Source: Phorcus lineatus (taxonomy: Eukaryota; Mollusca; Gastropoda; Trochida; Trochidae). Taken from it: a stretch of 64,000 nt of DNA. Position 1 is the first letter of the stretch. Each line of letters opens with the position of its first letter. The stretch lies in assembly GCA_921293015.1 (NCBI GenBank), contig OV121087.1, positions 41,278,630 to 41,342,629 on the forward strand, written 5' to 3'. A model generated the notes under the pieces. That model was not told the DNA's origin and ran no database searches. It was given only the letters and a program-made list of their open reading frames with translations. The translations under genes and the position numbers were made by a program. This document shows, piece by piece, positions 25,736 through 37,691 of the stretch.

Positions 25736-26095
25736 CTATTTTTGGCTGAGGTTGATTACCATTTTCAACCTAGTAGTCTCCAAAACTTCCTGGAAGTGAG
25801 TGTCATTGGCAACCTTTTTAACACTGCCATCTAAAAGTTTGATGAGGATAACACCCCTAGTGACCCAAGTCCCCTCCACTTTATTTTCCTTAACGAGTCC
25901 ACGTGCTTTCCTAGCTATGGTTGCTCTGAGGCCAGTGAGGTCTTCATTAATGAAAGTTTTGGGGTTTCCAGGTTTCTGAACATATTTGAGTTTGGATCTG
26001 GATGAAAGCAGGGGACGTTTAGAAGCATTGCTCACCAGTCTCACGAGTATGGGACGGGGCGGGTCCTGGGGCGCAGCTGGGCGTCGGGGAACACG
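25736..26095 (-). pseudogene. Fragment of a retrotransposon ORF1-type protein (FP-like C-terminal domain)
   Basis: The minus-strand frame of about 100 codons reads PRPILVRLVSNASKRPLL, then INEDLTGLRATIARKAR, then WVTRGVILIKLLDGSVKKV. This order of a 'RPRPI(L)VRF' lead-in, an 'I.EDLT..RA' helix and a 'WT..G.I.IKL.DG' strand is typical of the C-terminal domain of ORF1 proteins of invertebrate non-LTR elements and their FP-like relatives. The sequence upstream is lost: it runs directly into a lone unit of the surrounding array at 26096. No reverse transcriptase follows. Probably a captured or truncated fragment; the family call rests on motif memory. Confidence 0.55.
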
Positions 26096-27699
26096 GCTTG
26101 CCTTTATGTCAAACTGAGGGAGTATAGGGGTCGATTTCTAGATTGTGAAGGGCATTGCGCTTGTATTTGTGTTTTATTTTGCTAATAGAGGGCTCAGTTC
26201 ACATATTGTGAATATGTGGAGGTAGAAAACTAGTTTGTATATCGATTCTGCGATATTAGATTTTCATTAATCATAGTTTGCGGTAACCCGTATAACACTG
26301 TTTGGAGGGTGTTACTATTTATGTAGAAGTAAGAATTATTTCTTATATGTGTAAAATGTTTGCATATGGAAATCAATAAATAACAATTTACTATGAAAAG
26401 TATACTTAATATCTGAAAAGTTAATTACACTGAAATTTAATTCTTCATTCTCGCTTATTTGACTTAAGTTAGGTTAAATGAGCATAAGTACAATCTGTAT
26501 CAACACAAAACAATAATCTCCTTTGGTATGAATTACTTGCATAGACACTTACACTTACAAGGTAGAATGAAGGAAATAGTCTCGTGATGCTAAAAGAAAG
26601 TTTCAAAAATCAAAGACAACAAACTATGATCCTTATTATTATTGTTCATTATGGAAACTTGATAGGTGTTACCTTTTCCCCTCATTTTCTTCCTGGACCG
26701 TGACATTGAAAGTTTTTATACGAACGATGCATAAATCGGAAAGTTACTTAATCTTTTGAGTTTGTATATGAACAGTTTTTAAATATATGAATTCAATTTT
26801 TTTTTATAATACTCGAACAGTTAACATTTTGTGTTGTCGTGAATAATTAGACCAGATGCCTAGCTGGGTATGCTTATCAAAGCAACGTGTCACTGTGTCG
26901 CGTCTCTACTCAGACTTGCGCGTAAATTCGCGTACAATCACATTAACTTCCTCTCTGTAATTTTATGTATATCTATCGCACGAATTCATGGGGCAAATAC
27001 TTATGCAATAATGGATTGACTGGAGTAAAATGTTTTATTGCTCTTCGGTCACACTATGGTCAACATTTTGACACATGTTTTTTCTGTAACGTTTTTAATA
27101 GTTTCCGTTATATCGGTTTGTGAAATTAACAAAGAAATGTTTTATTTGATTTATTTATTATCTTTTCATGATTCAATATTTTAAGAAAATGTTGATGTGG
27201 ATGGATTATTTACTACGCTGCAAGAAGAGTCATATTTATAATGGCATCGTCTCTACTCCGTACTGCGACCATAGTGACGGGAGTGGCAAACAACAAATTT
27301 AACTGATTTAAACAATATTTAATTTCCATGAAACATGCAATACACAACATTCAGAATATATATATTCAAAAAGGAATCGGTTGGTATCATTTATGAAATG
27401 ATAAACAGATATTATTAGGGATTCGTTAGCACTCTGTGAAAAGGATTTGTCGCCGCTCAAGGTAGATTTTAATGTTATATCGTTTTTAAGTATTGATTTG
27501 ATCGGAATCCATCATAAAGTGGGCATTTAAATAAGTAATGAAAAGGATCCTCCCGAATGTTTCCACAAGAACAGGCGGGATTTGCTGACAACAATAAGTG
27601 GACTTTGCGTAGTATATTTTCAATATGATGCTGTCATTTTCCATTTTCATTTTCCATTTTCACCTGTTTAAACATGCTTCTATACTCCCTTAATTTGAC

Positions 27700-29190
27700 G
27701 TGAAGACGACCTATGAGCCCTTCACTATCTAGGAATCGATCCCTATACACCCTCAGTTTAACATATAGGCGAGTTGTGAGCCCTTCACAACCTAGGAATC
27801 GGCCGGCCCATATATTCCCTTAGTTTGACATATAGGCGAGCTGTGAGCCCTTCACAATCTGAGAATCGACTGCTATACCCTTTCAATTTAAATAAAGGTG
27901 AGCTGTGACCACTTCACAATCTGGTAATCAACCCCTATACTCCCTCGGTTTGACATAAAGACGAGCTATGAGCCCTTCACAATCTGAGAATCGACTGCTA
28001 TACCCTCTCAGTTTAAATAAAGATGAACTGTGAGCCCTTCACAATCTGGGAATCGACCCCTATACCCCCTCAGTTTGAGATATAGGCGAGTTGTGAGCTC
28101 TTCACAATCTGAGAATCGACTGCTATACCCTCTCAGTTTAAATAAAGATGAACTGTGAGCCCTTCACAATTTGGGAATCGACCCCTATACCCCCTCAGTT
28201 TGACATATAGGCGAGTTGTGAGCTCTTCACAATCTGAGAATCGACTGCTATACCCTCTCAGTTTAAATAAAGATGAACTGTGAGCCCTTCACAATCTGGG
28301 AATCGACCCCTATACCCCCTCAGTTTGACATATAGGCGAGATGTGAGCCCTTCACATTCTAGGGATCGATCCCTATACTCCCTCAGTTTGACATATAGGC
28401 GAGATGTGAGCCCTTCACAATCTGAGAATTAACCCCTATACTCAGTCAGTTTGACATAAAGCCGATCTATAAGCCCTTCACAATCTGAGAATCGACTGCT
28501 ATACCCTCTTAGTTAAAATAAAGATGAACTGTGAGCCCTTCACAATCTGGGAATCGATCCCTATACCCCCTCAGTTTGAGATATAGGCGAGTTGTGAGCT
28601 CTTCACAATCTAAGAATCGACCTCTATACTCCGTCAGTTTGATTTATAGGCGAGCTGTGAGCCCTTCACAATCTAGGAATCGATCCTTATACTCCCTCAG
28701 TGTGATATATAGGCGAGTTGTGAGGCCTTCACAATCTAGGAATCGATCCCTATACTCCCTCAGTGTGACATGAAGACGAGCTGTGAGCCCTTCACAATCT
28801 GAGAATCGTTCCTATTCTCCCTCAGATTGACATATAGGCGAGATGTGAGCCCTTTACAATTTGAGAATTGACCCCTATATTCTGTCAGTTTAAATAAAGG
28901 TGAGCTATGAGCCCTTCACAATCTAGGAATCGGCCCCTATACAGCGTCAGTTTGGTTTATAGTCGAGCTGTGAGCCTTTCACAATCTATGAATCGACTGC
29001 TATACCCTCTCAGTTTAAATAAAGGTGAGTTAGGAGCCCTTCACAATCTAGGAATCAACCCTTACCCCCCCTAAGTTTGACATAAAGACGAGCTGAGAGT
29101 CCTTCACAATCTGGGAATCGACCCCCATACACCCTCATTTTGAGAAAGAGACAAGCTGATTGCTCATCACAATCTAGGAATCGATCCTTA
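27700..29190 (+). repeat. Right subterminal array of 62-63 bp units, about 23 copies
   Basis: Units carry GTGAGCCCTTCACAATCTG, GGAATCGACCCCTATAC and CTCAGTTTGACATATAGGCG. Two unit types alternate between about 27985 and 28330: one has GACTGCTATACC and CAGTTTAAATAAAG, the other GACCCCTATACC and CAGTTTGACATATAG. This makes a higher-order repeat of about 125 bp. Inverted relative to the left array. Confidence 0.95.
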
Positions 29191-29264
29191 TACTTGCTAA
29201 ATAGAGAAACCTTAATAAGCTAGATAATTCCTATTTTATAATGATGAAAATACTACTAAAACAC

Positions 29265-29412
29265 AAATTCCTAGATTGTGATCATTCCCAGATTGTTCAG
29301 GTCGCACAATCTGCAGATTGTTTAAACAATCTAGGAATTCCTAGATTGTGAGCAAACAATCTGCAGATTGTTCGAACAATCTGCAGATTGTGATATACCC
29401 CAGATTGTTCGT
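29265..29412. repeat. Right terminal palindrome cluster
   Basis: The palindrome ACAATCTGCAGATTGT occurs at 29306-29321, 29356-29371 and 29376-29391. The last two form a perfect 36-bp palindrome (29356-29391) around TTCGAA. A 24-bp palindrome at 29326-29349 is built from ACAATCTAGGAA and its complement. Confidence 0.9.
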
Positions 29413-29423
29413 AACATTAACAC

Positions 29424-31140
29424 CTCATGATCATTTGCTTTTAGGAGTTTGATTCGCATAGCTTAACCGGTCTTAGTATGTCCGCACAAGGATTCCCTTT
29501 ACTGATAAAAAAGGTTGTCATTTGGTAGTATTTGTTCGACTTTTTGTGAGAAAGGGTGCTTCAGTACCTTTAAATGATTCAGGTCACTTACTGATTTATG
29601 TTCAGGATACAAATTATCTTCACTTGGCACCCCTGGCGTCTTTCATCATGAAGAATATTTCTCAAATTAGCATAAAAAAACTCTCATTAAAAGGATTATA
29701 TACTAACAAACGTAAGAAAACATAACAACGTCGGTTAACATTACATTTTCATTTAAATGTTTTTACCTCAGGGGATAATCATATCGGCATTGACATTTTC
29801 AAACGAAGCCCAAGTGTATTCTTAATAATGTAATGACGTCAAGTATCGTCCAAAGATAGCCAGCCTATGCTTGAAATTCGGTATATTTTCCCCTTTCATA
29901 TCTTCGAGCCTTTCCAAGGCATTCAGAAGTACAACACATAAATTCAGCATCATTTTCGGGATTAAACGTCGTTTACGTTTCCGAATATTTGCCTTGTAGT
30001 AGATCGTTTAATCTCATTTTCTATTAAAAAGGGAACATGGCATTTGTGTCCGTTTTATATGATGATTACTTAATTATTATTGTGCCCTGATATCGGTACA
30101 CAACTCGCTTTCGTTCGCAAAATACAAAAAATACCTCATTTCATGCACATATGTCTTAAACATGTTTTAACATGGTAACTCATTTGATATCTTCTATCTT
30201 ACACAATTATAAGGAATGGTGTAACAAACAAAATATCTGTATGCACAAAAAAGTTTTGCTGTAAAACATCTCGTTTCTTTTAAATATAGCTATCATATAC
30301 ATGTAAGTCAAAGTAATCTTAGTAACTCCTTACGACCCAACATAAATATAGCAAAGCGAGAAAGTGTGACATTACATTCATGCCAGAACACGTCTTTTTC
30401 AACATTCGTAAAAAGTTGTTCTTTTGCTTTCGAAACCCAAGAAATGATAAACCCGAATAATTTCAATTAGATTGTAACTTGTGTAAAATTATTTGTCAAA
30501 ACATACACATACCAAAATAGATAATAAATTTCTGCATTAATAATGTTAGTGATGATAATAACAAACAACTAATTTTGATAATTACTTTGAAGAACGGAAG
30601 GCAACTTTCTTTTGTTGTCTATGTAAACACTTCAAATTCGAGTTCTTAACATTAGCAACATTTGAATTTTGGCATTGTTAAGTTTTTATTGCAAGACCTT
30701 TTATTATTTATCCGATTATTTACATAGTACCTCGGCAGAAATATTAACAATAATATCTACTGAACGTTGGCGTTATGCGTTGCTATGGGAGCCATCAAAA
30801 TAAGGAAACACATTATTAAACAAATTGCCCAAGTACAAAACAAAATATTTACATAGATGGAAGAATACATTAAGATATTTGCTTTAATATACTACGTCCT
30901 CATCCAGGTATTCAGCCGACCGAAAGGTTTGAATACGATAATTAACTTGACAACAATTTGCTTAATGTTATTGGCGGATATTCCCTTTTTTCGGTATACA
31001 TATATTGCGTTTTGATGTCAGTTTTTACAGCTGTTTACACTCTCAACATGATGCCGAGTAAATAAATCTTCAGGAAAACATGAGTGAAAGCAAGGAAAGT
31101 TTTGAAGTGAGAACATAACATGACGTTCAGACCTTAGGCA
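29424..31140. other. Intergenic, no gene seen
   Basis: AT-rich flank of the 7.3-kb element. Only short feature-poor open frames and a CTCGCTTTCGTTCG motif near 30106. Confidence 0.4.
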
Positions 31141-31147
31141 CTGGTTA

Positions 31148-31231
31148 CGAAAATATAAGAGGAAACACTAAAGTTGAGATTGCAGTCGAGAAGTCATTGT
31201 TGAAGAGACGTATGATAAGTGGGAAATAAAG
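31148..31231 (+). promoter_or_regulatory. Candidate TATA box and 5' non-coding exon for the EGF-membrane gene
   Basis: TATAAGA near 31154 is followed by about 75 bases ending at a near-consensus donor, AAAG|GTAAGA, after 31231. The first coding exon at 33050 begins exactly at its ATG right after an acceptor (ATTTCCAG|ATG), so a non-coding first exon is needed. A second candidate donor (GGTAAGAA near 32937) would give a 112-bp intron instead. Either is inference. Confidence 0.3.
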
Positions 31232-33049
31232 GTAAGAAAATTTTGATACCTTGTCACCTGCCTACCGCTTGTTTATTGTTTTGCTAAATAATAGTGTAAA
31301 AAAACACACCAACCAATATCAATATTGTTTTCATATATATATATTTATGATTCGAAACTTTAATCATCGGTATTAATTAGGTACCTTTAAATGTTATTGT
31401 AAAAGTTTAAAGCCACTAGTTCCCTCATTACCATTTTGATGCAATACGAGCAATTGTGTGTCAAGCGTAGTTGAAAAGAGAAAATGAACATGAACGTTTA
31501 TTAACTTTTCGTGAGTCATTCTATGATAATGGTATCAACACGTAATCTAATTCGAAGAAACAACTATTCTGACTAATTTTAATGAGAACAATTAATTATC
31601 CTTATCGCTGCAGTTGAAATTATGCAATTATTGTTCAAACGTACAGGATATTTGCATCAATATGAAAAAACCTCTGGGATGCAGCTTTACTGTATACATT
31701 TCCTTAGTGACGGAATGTCAGTTTAAGCTAATTTGCCGAATGCATTTCAAATGAAAAGATAATAAATCGAATATTGGACATCAAATACAAATTGTATTCC
31801 AAATCATGATTATTTTCTTGAAGCCTGTGGACCTAATATTTGTTATTGATTGTTGTGAACACAATGGTATTGACAAAGCTTATTTATATATTCTATGGGA
31901 ATGAAGAATGAAAAATTACAGGCCCGCGTTTCTATTGTCCTTAAAGATAACAATGCATGTGTTAAATAAATAATGCATTGTTTCATGTTTGTAATCTTAG
32001 CGTCAAAGACAGAGATGATAGAAAAGCAGGACCCGTATCTAGAAGCAAACCAAGGGTCCTCCGGCCACCTTTGCTTTTATTTCATTATCAGAATGTTTAT
32101 GAACTTAAAATAAAACCTTTTGAATATCGATGTTGTTAGTTACTAAGACAACGATCAACATCAGGAAACTACTCATCAGTGAATCTGCATTTGATGAAAA
32201 CACTTCAAATATCGAAAATCCAATTACTGTGAATATATACAGAGAAAATAATTAACATTGGCTTTTTATTCAGCTAATAGAACGAGACGAGTAAGGATAT
32301 CAGACGGAAAAGGTTAAAAGGATTTACGGCAAAATAAGGTTTTGTTGAAGTTCATAAGCTAAAACGTCGAAATTTTTTGTTCGGGTATTTCTTTTACAGA
32401 ATTAAATATCCCGGTCGTACATGAAGAGCTCCTCCTCACTGTCTGAAGTGTGCACTGTGGATAATGTCATATACAAATAACAAATTCGATGACGAAATTG
32501 AGTAGCAAATCGTCATTGAATACAACTTATTTTATGGAGCCGGCAACAATACCACGGACTGCTTGGTTCACTCTTATTTGTTCATTCTCTCAACACAGAG
32601 TTAGCATAAATAAAAATCCTAAACTTACCTCTGTTCTAATACGTGCATTTTCGGTCTTAAAACATTTCGACAACTAGCCAATGAAAATATTTGGAGGACT
32701 TGCTGGCTGCTCTTACATGTATTATGTTATTTTACAAAATGTGGCCGTGTTCTAGCAGGAAGGATCGATAATGTACTTCTCAGTCGAATAAATCATATTT
32801 TTCCCGAAACATAGGTAGTGACCAATTCTTTGGGAATGATTCCATTTGCATAGGCGTCGCTGATTGTAAACAGACTAGCCCGAGGAGAGCTCGTATTAGA
32901 ACATAGGATTGCATAGGATTTCAGCTACAATTGTAGGGTAAGAATACTGATTGCCATATATCAGTATAACCTTTTTCAATAGTAAGATTGTGTTTAACGA
33001 CTATGTTGCATTGGACATTTATGATAAATGTAAAACTATTGATTTCCAG

Positions 33050-36000
33050 ATGACTTTCCTGGCGAGTGTTCTCTTCCTTCTGCTGACAATAGATACAGGT
33101 AAGCACATCATTATTGAGAAATCATGATAAGGTCATTGGAAATAGAAGACTCTGTACGATGTTTTAATCCCCAAAACTCCTCCAATGACCCTTACCCTGA
33201 AAGTGACACACAGATTATGTTTGATGATTATTTATGTGGCTTTAATAAAAGCAAAAATAACTGATGACCTGAGTTAAGTCAAAATCGCCTCCCTAAACTT
33301 ACATCTTTATTTCTAAAATACCAAAATTATGATATTGATGATTGTTTTCACTGATAATCGGAAAACGGCTCTATAAATGTTAGGAATCCGAAATTATGTG
33401 TCCAATTAACGTGTATATTAGTCAAGTGACATAGTTAATACTATCAACCAATGTTGGTTTGTGTCTTAAATAAGTTTCCGAAATTACGTTTGAATCATTG
33501 ACAACTGTCCAGTTTTCGATCACAAATCACGACACTAACCCGTTTATTGTCATTATACTGAACTGATAAGCATAAGGATTCTGATTTTCTGAAACAACCA
33601 CTACTTCTCGATAAAATAACAGCATTTATGAATTTTGGCATATTTGACGCTAACAACATACTCTGCACCCCTTTTAAGTCGTTCGGGCCAAATATCCCGT
33701 ATCGCTGACAGTCGGTTCTTTTTGTGTGATTTTTCGGTCAATGAAGTGTTGTAATCCAAGGAGCTTTAAACGCACTAGTCGCCAATATTTCGAAAACACA
33801 GCGAATGCACAAATACTGCATATCTCTCGATATTACTCACTATCCTGACCCAAGTAATCTACCTCGTAAGTTATTTAACAAATATTTACGTATTCGGGTA
33901 GTGAAGTGGATTTTTAATGGCCGGAAGTATTTAATGTTACGTTACATTAAATCCGCATGAACTACGTTATAGGAAATAATAAAATTTTGCTCATAACCAG
34001 AAAAGCGAAAACGGCAGCCGCTATGGTCAATCTAATAACAACGCTAATACTGTGCTATTAAATCGGTTAATTTACAACATTGCTTTCATAAAAAATATTT
34101 CATGATTTGTTCGCAGTTCAGACTTTAGGTAAATTCAATAGTTGCACACAATACTAGTTCAGCCGTTTCCAAGTGTCAATAATTTTTGTGCACAGCTAAC
34201 CATAGATTTTTATATGTCCAAGCCGACAGCGGCTGTCTTAACGTAGATTGCAGGTAAATTGTAAAGAATGTTTAGTATTTCATTGCATCGATAGAAAGTT
34301 AAAGTGAATGCATAAGTCCTCGCAAACCTTTTGGGCTGAAGATCAGGGTACAGGAAGGAACTCTAATTATTCATATCATCATACAGAAGGATGAAAATAT
34401 AAATGGTTTGCTTTTTCAATGAGAATACAATCGTGAGGTTAATGTATATCGATGGCTTTATTACTATTTATCTACCTACATATCAATATTGCCATACCTT
34501 TGCTACTATACAACTTGTGTCTCTTCTTGAATCAACTTTCGATCCTTAATCAAGTATTCAAGTAACAGTAAAGGGGAAGTAGGCTGTATCGGATTCGTAG
34601 ACTGTAGTGAGATGGAATTTTTAGGTGATAGGTGAAGAGTAATTAGTTCGTCTAGTGAAAAGATTTTTGTATTACCATTGATATACAGTTTTCTTCTTTT
34701 GTGTAGTTCGCATGAAACTAGAACTTCATATTTGCATATATGCACAGTATTTTACTTATGATGTGAGTAATATTTCATACCTTGGTTAATAATCGTTTAT
34801 TCACGTGTTTGTTGTGTATCACTCAAATTATTTCAATGTATTGTTTAATATATTTTTTTTATCACAGTCAGTTCTGAAACAAATTGTTTCAATGAGCCAT
34901 GTCTGAACGGTGGAGATTGCATTGAAACCTCGACGGGACCAACGTGCTACTGTGAGGACGGATTTTATGGACTGCTCTGCGAACAAGGTACGATATATAG
35001 TCCTCTTCCGCTCAGACAATTTGCTACGGTGTCATTAAAGAATCATAATCAGAGTGTGATATTTTTAGAAAAATCTTCACAGCATTCTTTATTCAATCTT
35101 AATACACTTCTGATGCTTCTACTACATTTTTTAAAAATCTGTTAGGTTACAAGATTTACAAACAATATTTTGTCCTTTATACTCAGTTCAGAGTTTAGAT
35201 AGTTCAAAAGCTGCACATTAGTACTTCAGTCATTTCAACTGTCCCAATTTTTTCCACAGCTGTCCATAGATTTTTGACATTTTTAGGCCTTTTTAACTTT
35301 TTCATCGTTGAGTGCATGAAGCTGGAATTAGTGCCTATATTCTCATATGCCTGAACATATACCCATTTGAACAGAAGGAGAGTTCTTTAGTGCCTTTAAG
35401 CAAATAATTGCCACCAACAAAATTAGGAAAACATTTCGTGATTGATGGGCCATACTCGAAAGGGCATTCCCGCATCGTTCAAGAAGTATAGATAGAACAG
35501 TGCGTATTATTTGCAAGAACTGTGCGACGTGACCACATTTTAAATTCAAACATGTTGAAACTTGCGACACAGTCGAGAGGTCAGAAGAACACCGCTTGTC
35601 ATTATATACCAAGTAAGATGAATTTGCACTTGCGTTGATATAACAAATGTTAAATTGACATTCAAAGCCATGACTTATCTTTTAAGAATAGTAACAGGAG
35701 CTGTAGAAACTTCCTAGTTCTAATTTAAGCAAAGTATGTTCAATTTGTCATCTCCGATCCGATTTCTTTACACACTCGAACTCTGCCGGTCAAACCTAAG
35801 ATTTGATCTTATTAAGAGTTTTATAAATAAGACCACCGAAGTCAACACTATGATTAAGGAAGTCTGAAACTCTGACACGAAGCAAACAATGACGTTGCGA
35901 TTTGTGGATTCGTTTTGGACTAGGGCAAGTTAGAATATGGTGGTATATTTCAGACATTTATCTTTCTCAAAGAATACAATTCCGTTAATTAAAGTAGAAT

Positions 36001-36720
36001 ATTGTTAAGTGTATATAGTCTATATAGTTGCAAACAAAACATTTAAGAATTACTCTAATATGAATGCCAAGCTGAATATGTATCTGTCACGTATCAAGAC
36101 CAAGTGAAGCATAATACAGAGTGCAAATCACCATAATGTGGAAGCAGTGTTTTAAACCACCACAAAATACATATTCAATATGTTTCAAACTTTAAATGAT
36201 AAACCTCTTTAATAAAAGTTGATCTTATGTTTCAGTCGGATACGCCTATTCGTTTACACGTATTATCAGTGTAGAAAGGTCTCTGATGACGTCATATGGA
36301 TATACCGCCAGCAGCGTCACCCTGCAAACTAACGTCAGGTACTGGACGTCGTACACTAAGCCATCGTTCACACAGAACACTCTCAGCCAACCTAAGGAAT
36401 TCGATTGTTTGTGCACGCGGTATGGAAGTTATTCCGATATTGAGAAAATCGATCCTGAAGCTCTTACTGACAGAATTCATGAGAGTCTCGCTTTGAAAAA
36501 GGAATTACTGATTAAGAACATCTTGAGATATAGATCATTGTCTGATGATCGCCCCTCGGCAAAAGGGATAGGTGGAGTTGGTTGTATCGTCATCATTGTC
36601 TCTGTGCTTCTTATAACAGTTCCTGATCTCTTTACTTTGCTGAAATATCTATTCTGTTTAAAAAGCAAATGGGTGGTTGAGAAGGCGAATCTTCCCAACG
36701 GAAAACAAAAGAAAAACTGA
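33050..36720 (+). CDS. Small type I membrane protein with one EGF-like domain
   Basis: Coding exons 33050-33098, 34868-34987 and 36236-36720 (TGA), joined by two phase-1 introns with good GT-AG sites (ACAG|GTAAGC, CACAG|TC, CAAG|GTACGA, TTTCAG|TC). The product is 217 residues: a signal peptide at about 1-19 (MTFLASVLFLLLTIDT core) and one complete EGF domain at 23-54 with six cysteines (C23, C28, C34, C43, C45, C54). A roughly 110-residue extracellular part of no known fold follows, with a CLC motif, then a transmembrane helix at about 168-191 (VGCIVIIVSVLLITVPDLF) and a short basic tail ending KQKKN. The EGF exon has symmetric phase 1-1, the standard shuffling unit. The outer region is not one I recognise, so no function is proposed; adhesion or ligand roles are possible. 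Extra exons in the large introns cannot be excluded. Confidence 0.75.
33199..33677 (+). repeat. Diverged copy of the AGAGACACTCC MITE in intron 1
   Basis: Collinear with 50440-50908: a left end like GAAAGTGACACACAGAT, middle blocks CTATAAATG and GTCCAATTAACGTG, then AAATTACGTTTGAATCATTGAC, TTTTCGATCACAAAT and a right end TTGGCATATTTGACGCTAAC. Clearly older and more diverged than the copy at 50440. Confidence 0.65.
33770..34330 (+). repeat. TTAA-target MITE (ACGCACTAGT family), copy 1
   Basis: Starts right after TTAA (33766-33769) with ACGCACTAGTCGCC. It runs collinear with the copy at 49583-50166 at high similarity (for example AATCCGCATGAACTA, GGCAGCCGCTATGGTCAATC, AAGCCGACAGCGGCTGTC). The right terminus is missing: similarity stops near 34330. 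A more diverged relative lies around 35180-35395 in the next intron. Confidence 0.85.
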
Positions 36721-36891
36721 TAGAAAAGCTGAAAAAAGATTTACAGTTTGAACAGCATATCAATATATTTTGCCACGAGTAATTGTGGCATAAGAATTTA
36801 TCCTTCCTGGATGGAAATGGAACTTTCATGAAAACACCATTAGAGATATTGATGAATTTTTCTGTAATGTAATCTGTTATGTTCTTGTGAA

Positions 36892-36897
36892 AATAAA
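36892..36897 (+). other. Polyadenylation signal of the EGF-membrane gene
   Basis: AATAAA about 170 bases after the stop at 36720. This would give a short 3' UTR ending near 36915. Confidence 0.6.
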
Positions 36898-37015
36898 CTA
36901 CAGATAAATTCTTTTTATCCGTAAAATTCTTTTCGATATGAAAAATGAAAAATAATTTGCATTTTTTACAAGAGAGGAGTTAATTTCAACCCAAACAAAT
37001 TTCATACAGTTCAAA

Positions 37016-37223
37016 CAGTATTTTCAAAATTAGATTACGTTTGATAACTTTAATTTTAGATTATTGACTTCATGTACGGATCGATTTGTCGCTGACACAA
37101 AGATGGTCCTGTTTATTTTCAGTATTTTCAAAATTAGATTACGTTTGTTAACTTTAATTTTAGATTATTGACTTTATGTACGGATCGATTTGTCGCTGAC
37201 ACAAAGATGGTCCTATTTATTTT
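37016..37223. repeat. 104-bp tandem duplication
   Basis: Two adjacent copies (37016-37119 and 37120-37223) begin CAGTATTTTCAAAATTAGAT and end GATGGTCCTRTTTATTTT. They differ at only three or four positions, so the duplication is recent. Confidence 0.95.
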
Positions 37224-37691
37224 GCATGAGGTCATTGCCTATGTTTTCAGGATTGTAAATTTCAAGTCAAGGCCTTGCCCAAGAACAAAGTCTTTCTAAA
37301 ATATGAATTCAATTTCCGGATATAATATAAGTTTCCTTGATGATAATCCTAAAGTCAAATCATCAGTAAATATTGATTGCAGACAGATTCCGCCATTGGT
37401 AACATCATCCATATCAAGCAAAACATTATAAAGACAAAAGGACAGAGAAGTTAACCTTGTGGGACATCTGAGTGTAAATACTGGGATGAACAAAAGGTTC
37501 TGTGGTCGAATACCTTTATAATTTGCTACCGCTAAATCGATCTCTCTAAAGAGAAACAGACTATGATTGGGGATTTATAATTACGGTTGAATAATAAAAA
37601 AAAGCAACTCCCATGCAAATGAAAAGTTTCACTATTATTTTTTGCATGAAAACATTAAAAGGGCTGGTACAGGTTTGATTCAAAGCAAAAA

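Larger units (their letters stand above)
22160..29423. mobile_element. 7.3-kb inverted-repeat element with palindromic ends and inverted subterminal arrays
   Basis: The outer ends match as inverted repeats: GTGTTAATGTT at 22160 and its reverse complement ending at 29423. Next inside are clusters of perfect palindromes (22171-22330 and 29265-29412), then arrays of a 62-63 bp unit in opposite orientations (22440-23815 and 27700-29190), then a 3.9-kb core with tandem duplications. No transposase was found, so it is presumably non-autonomous. I see no target-site duplication next to GTGTTAATG, so the exact termini may differ. It resembles foldback-type elements and DNA transposons whose subterminal repeats bind transposase. 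Which superfamily it belongs to is unknown to me. Confidence 0.75.

Noticed and set aside
22160..29423. Polinton/Maverick identity, because the left end reads AGTGTT
   Set aside because: No 6-bp target duplication, no matching AG at the right end, and no integrase or polymerase genes.
33770..35395. A single MITE having captured the EGF exon
   Set aside because: The piece at 35180-35395 is far more diverged than the copy at 33770, so the two are separate insertions flanking the exon by chance.
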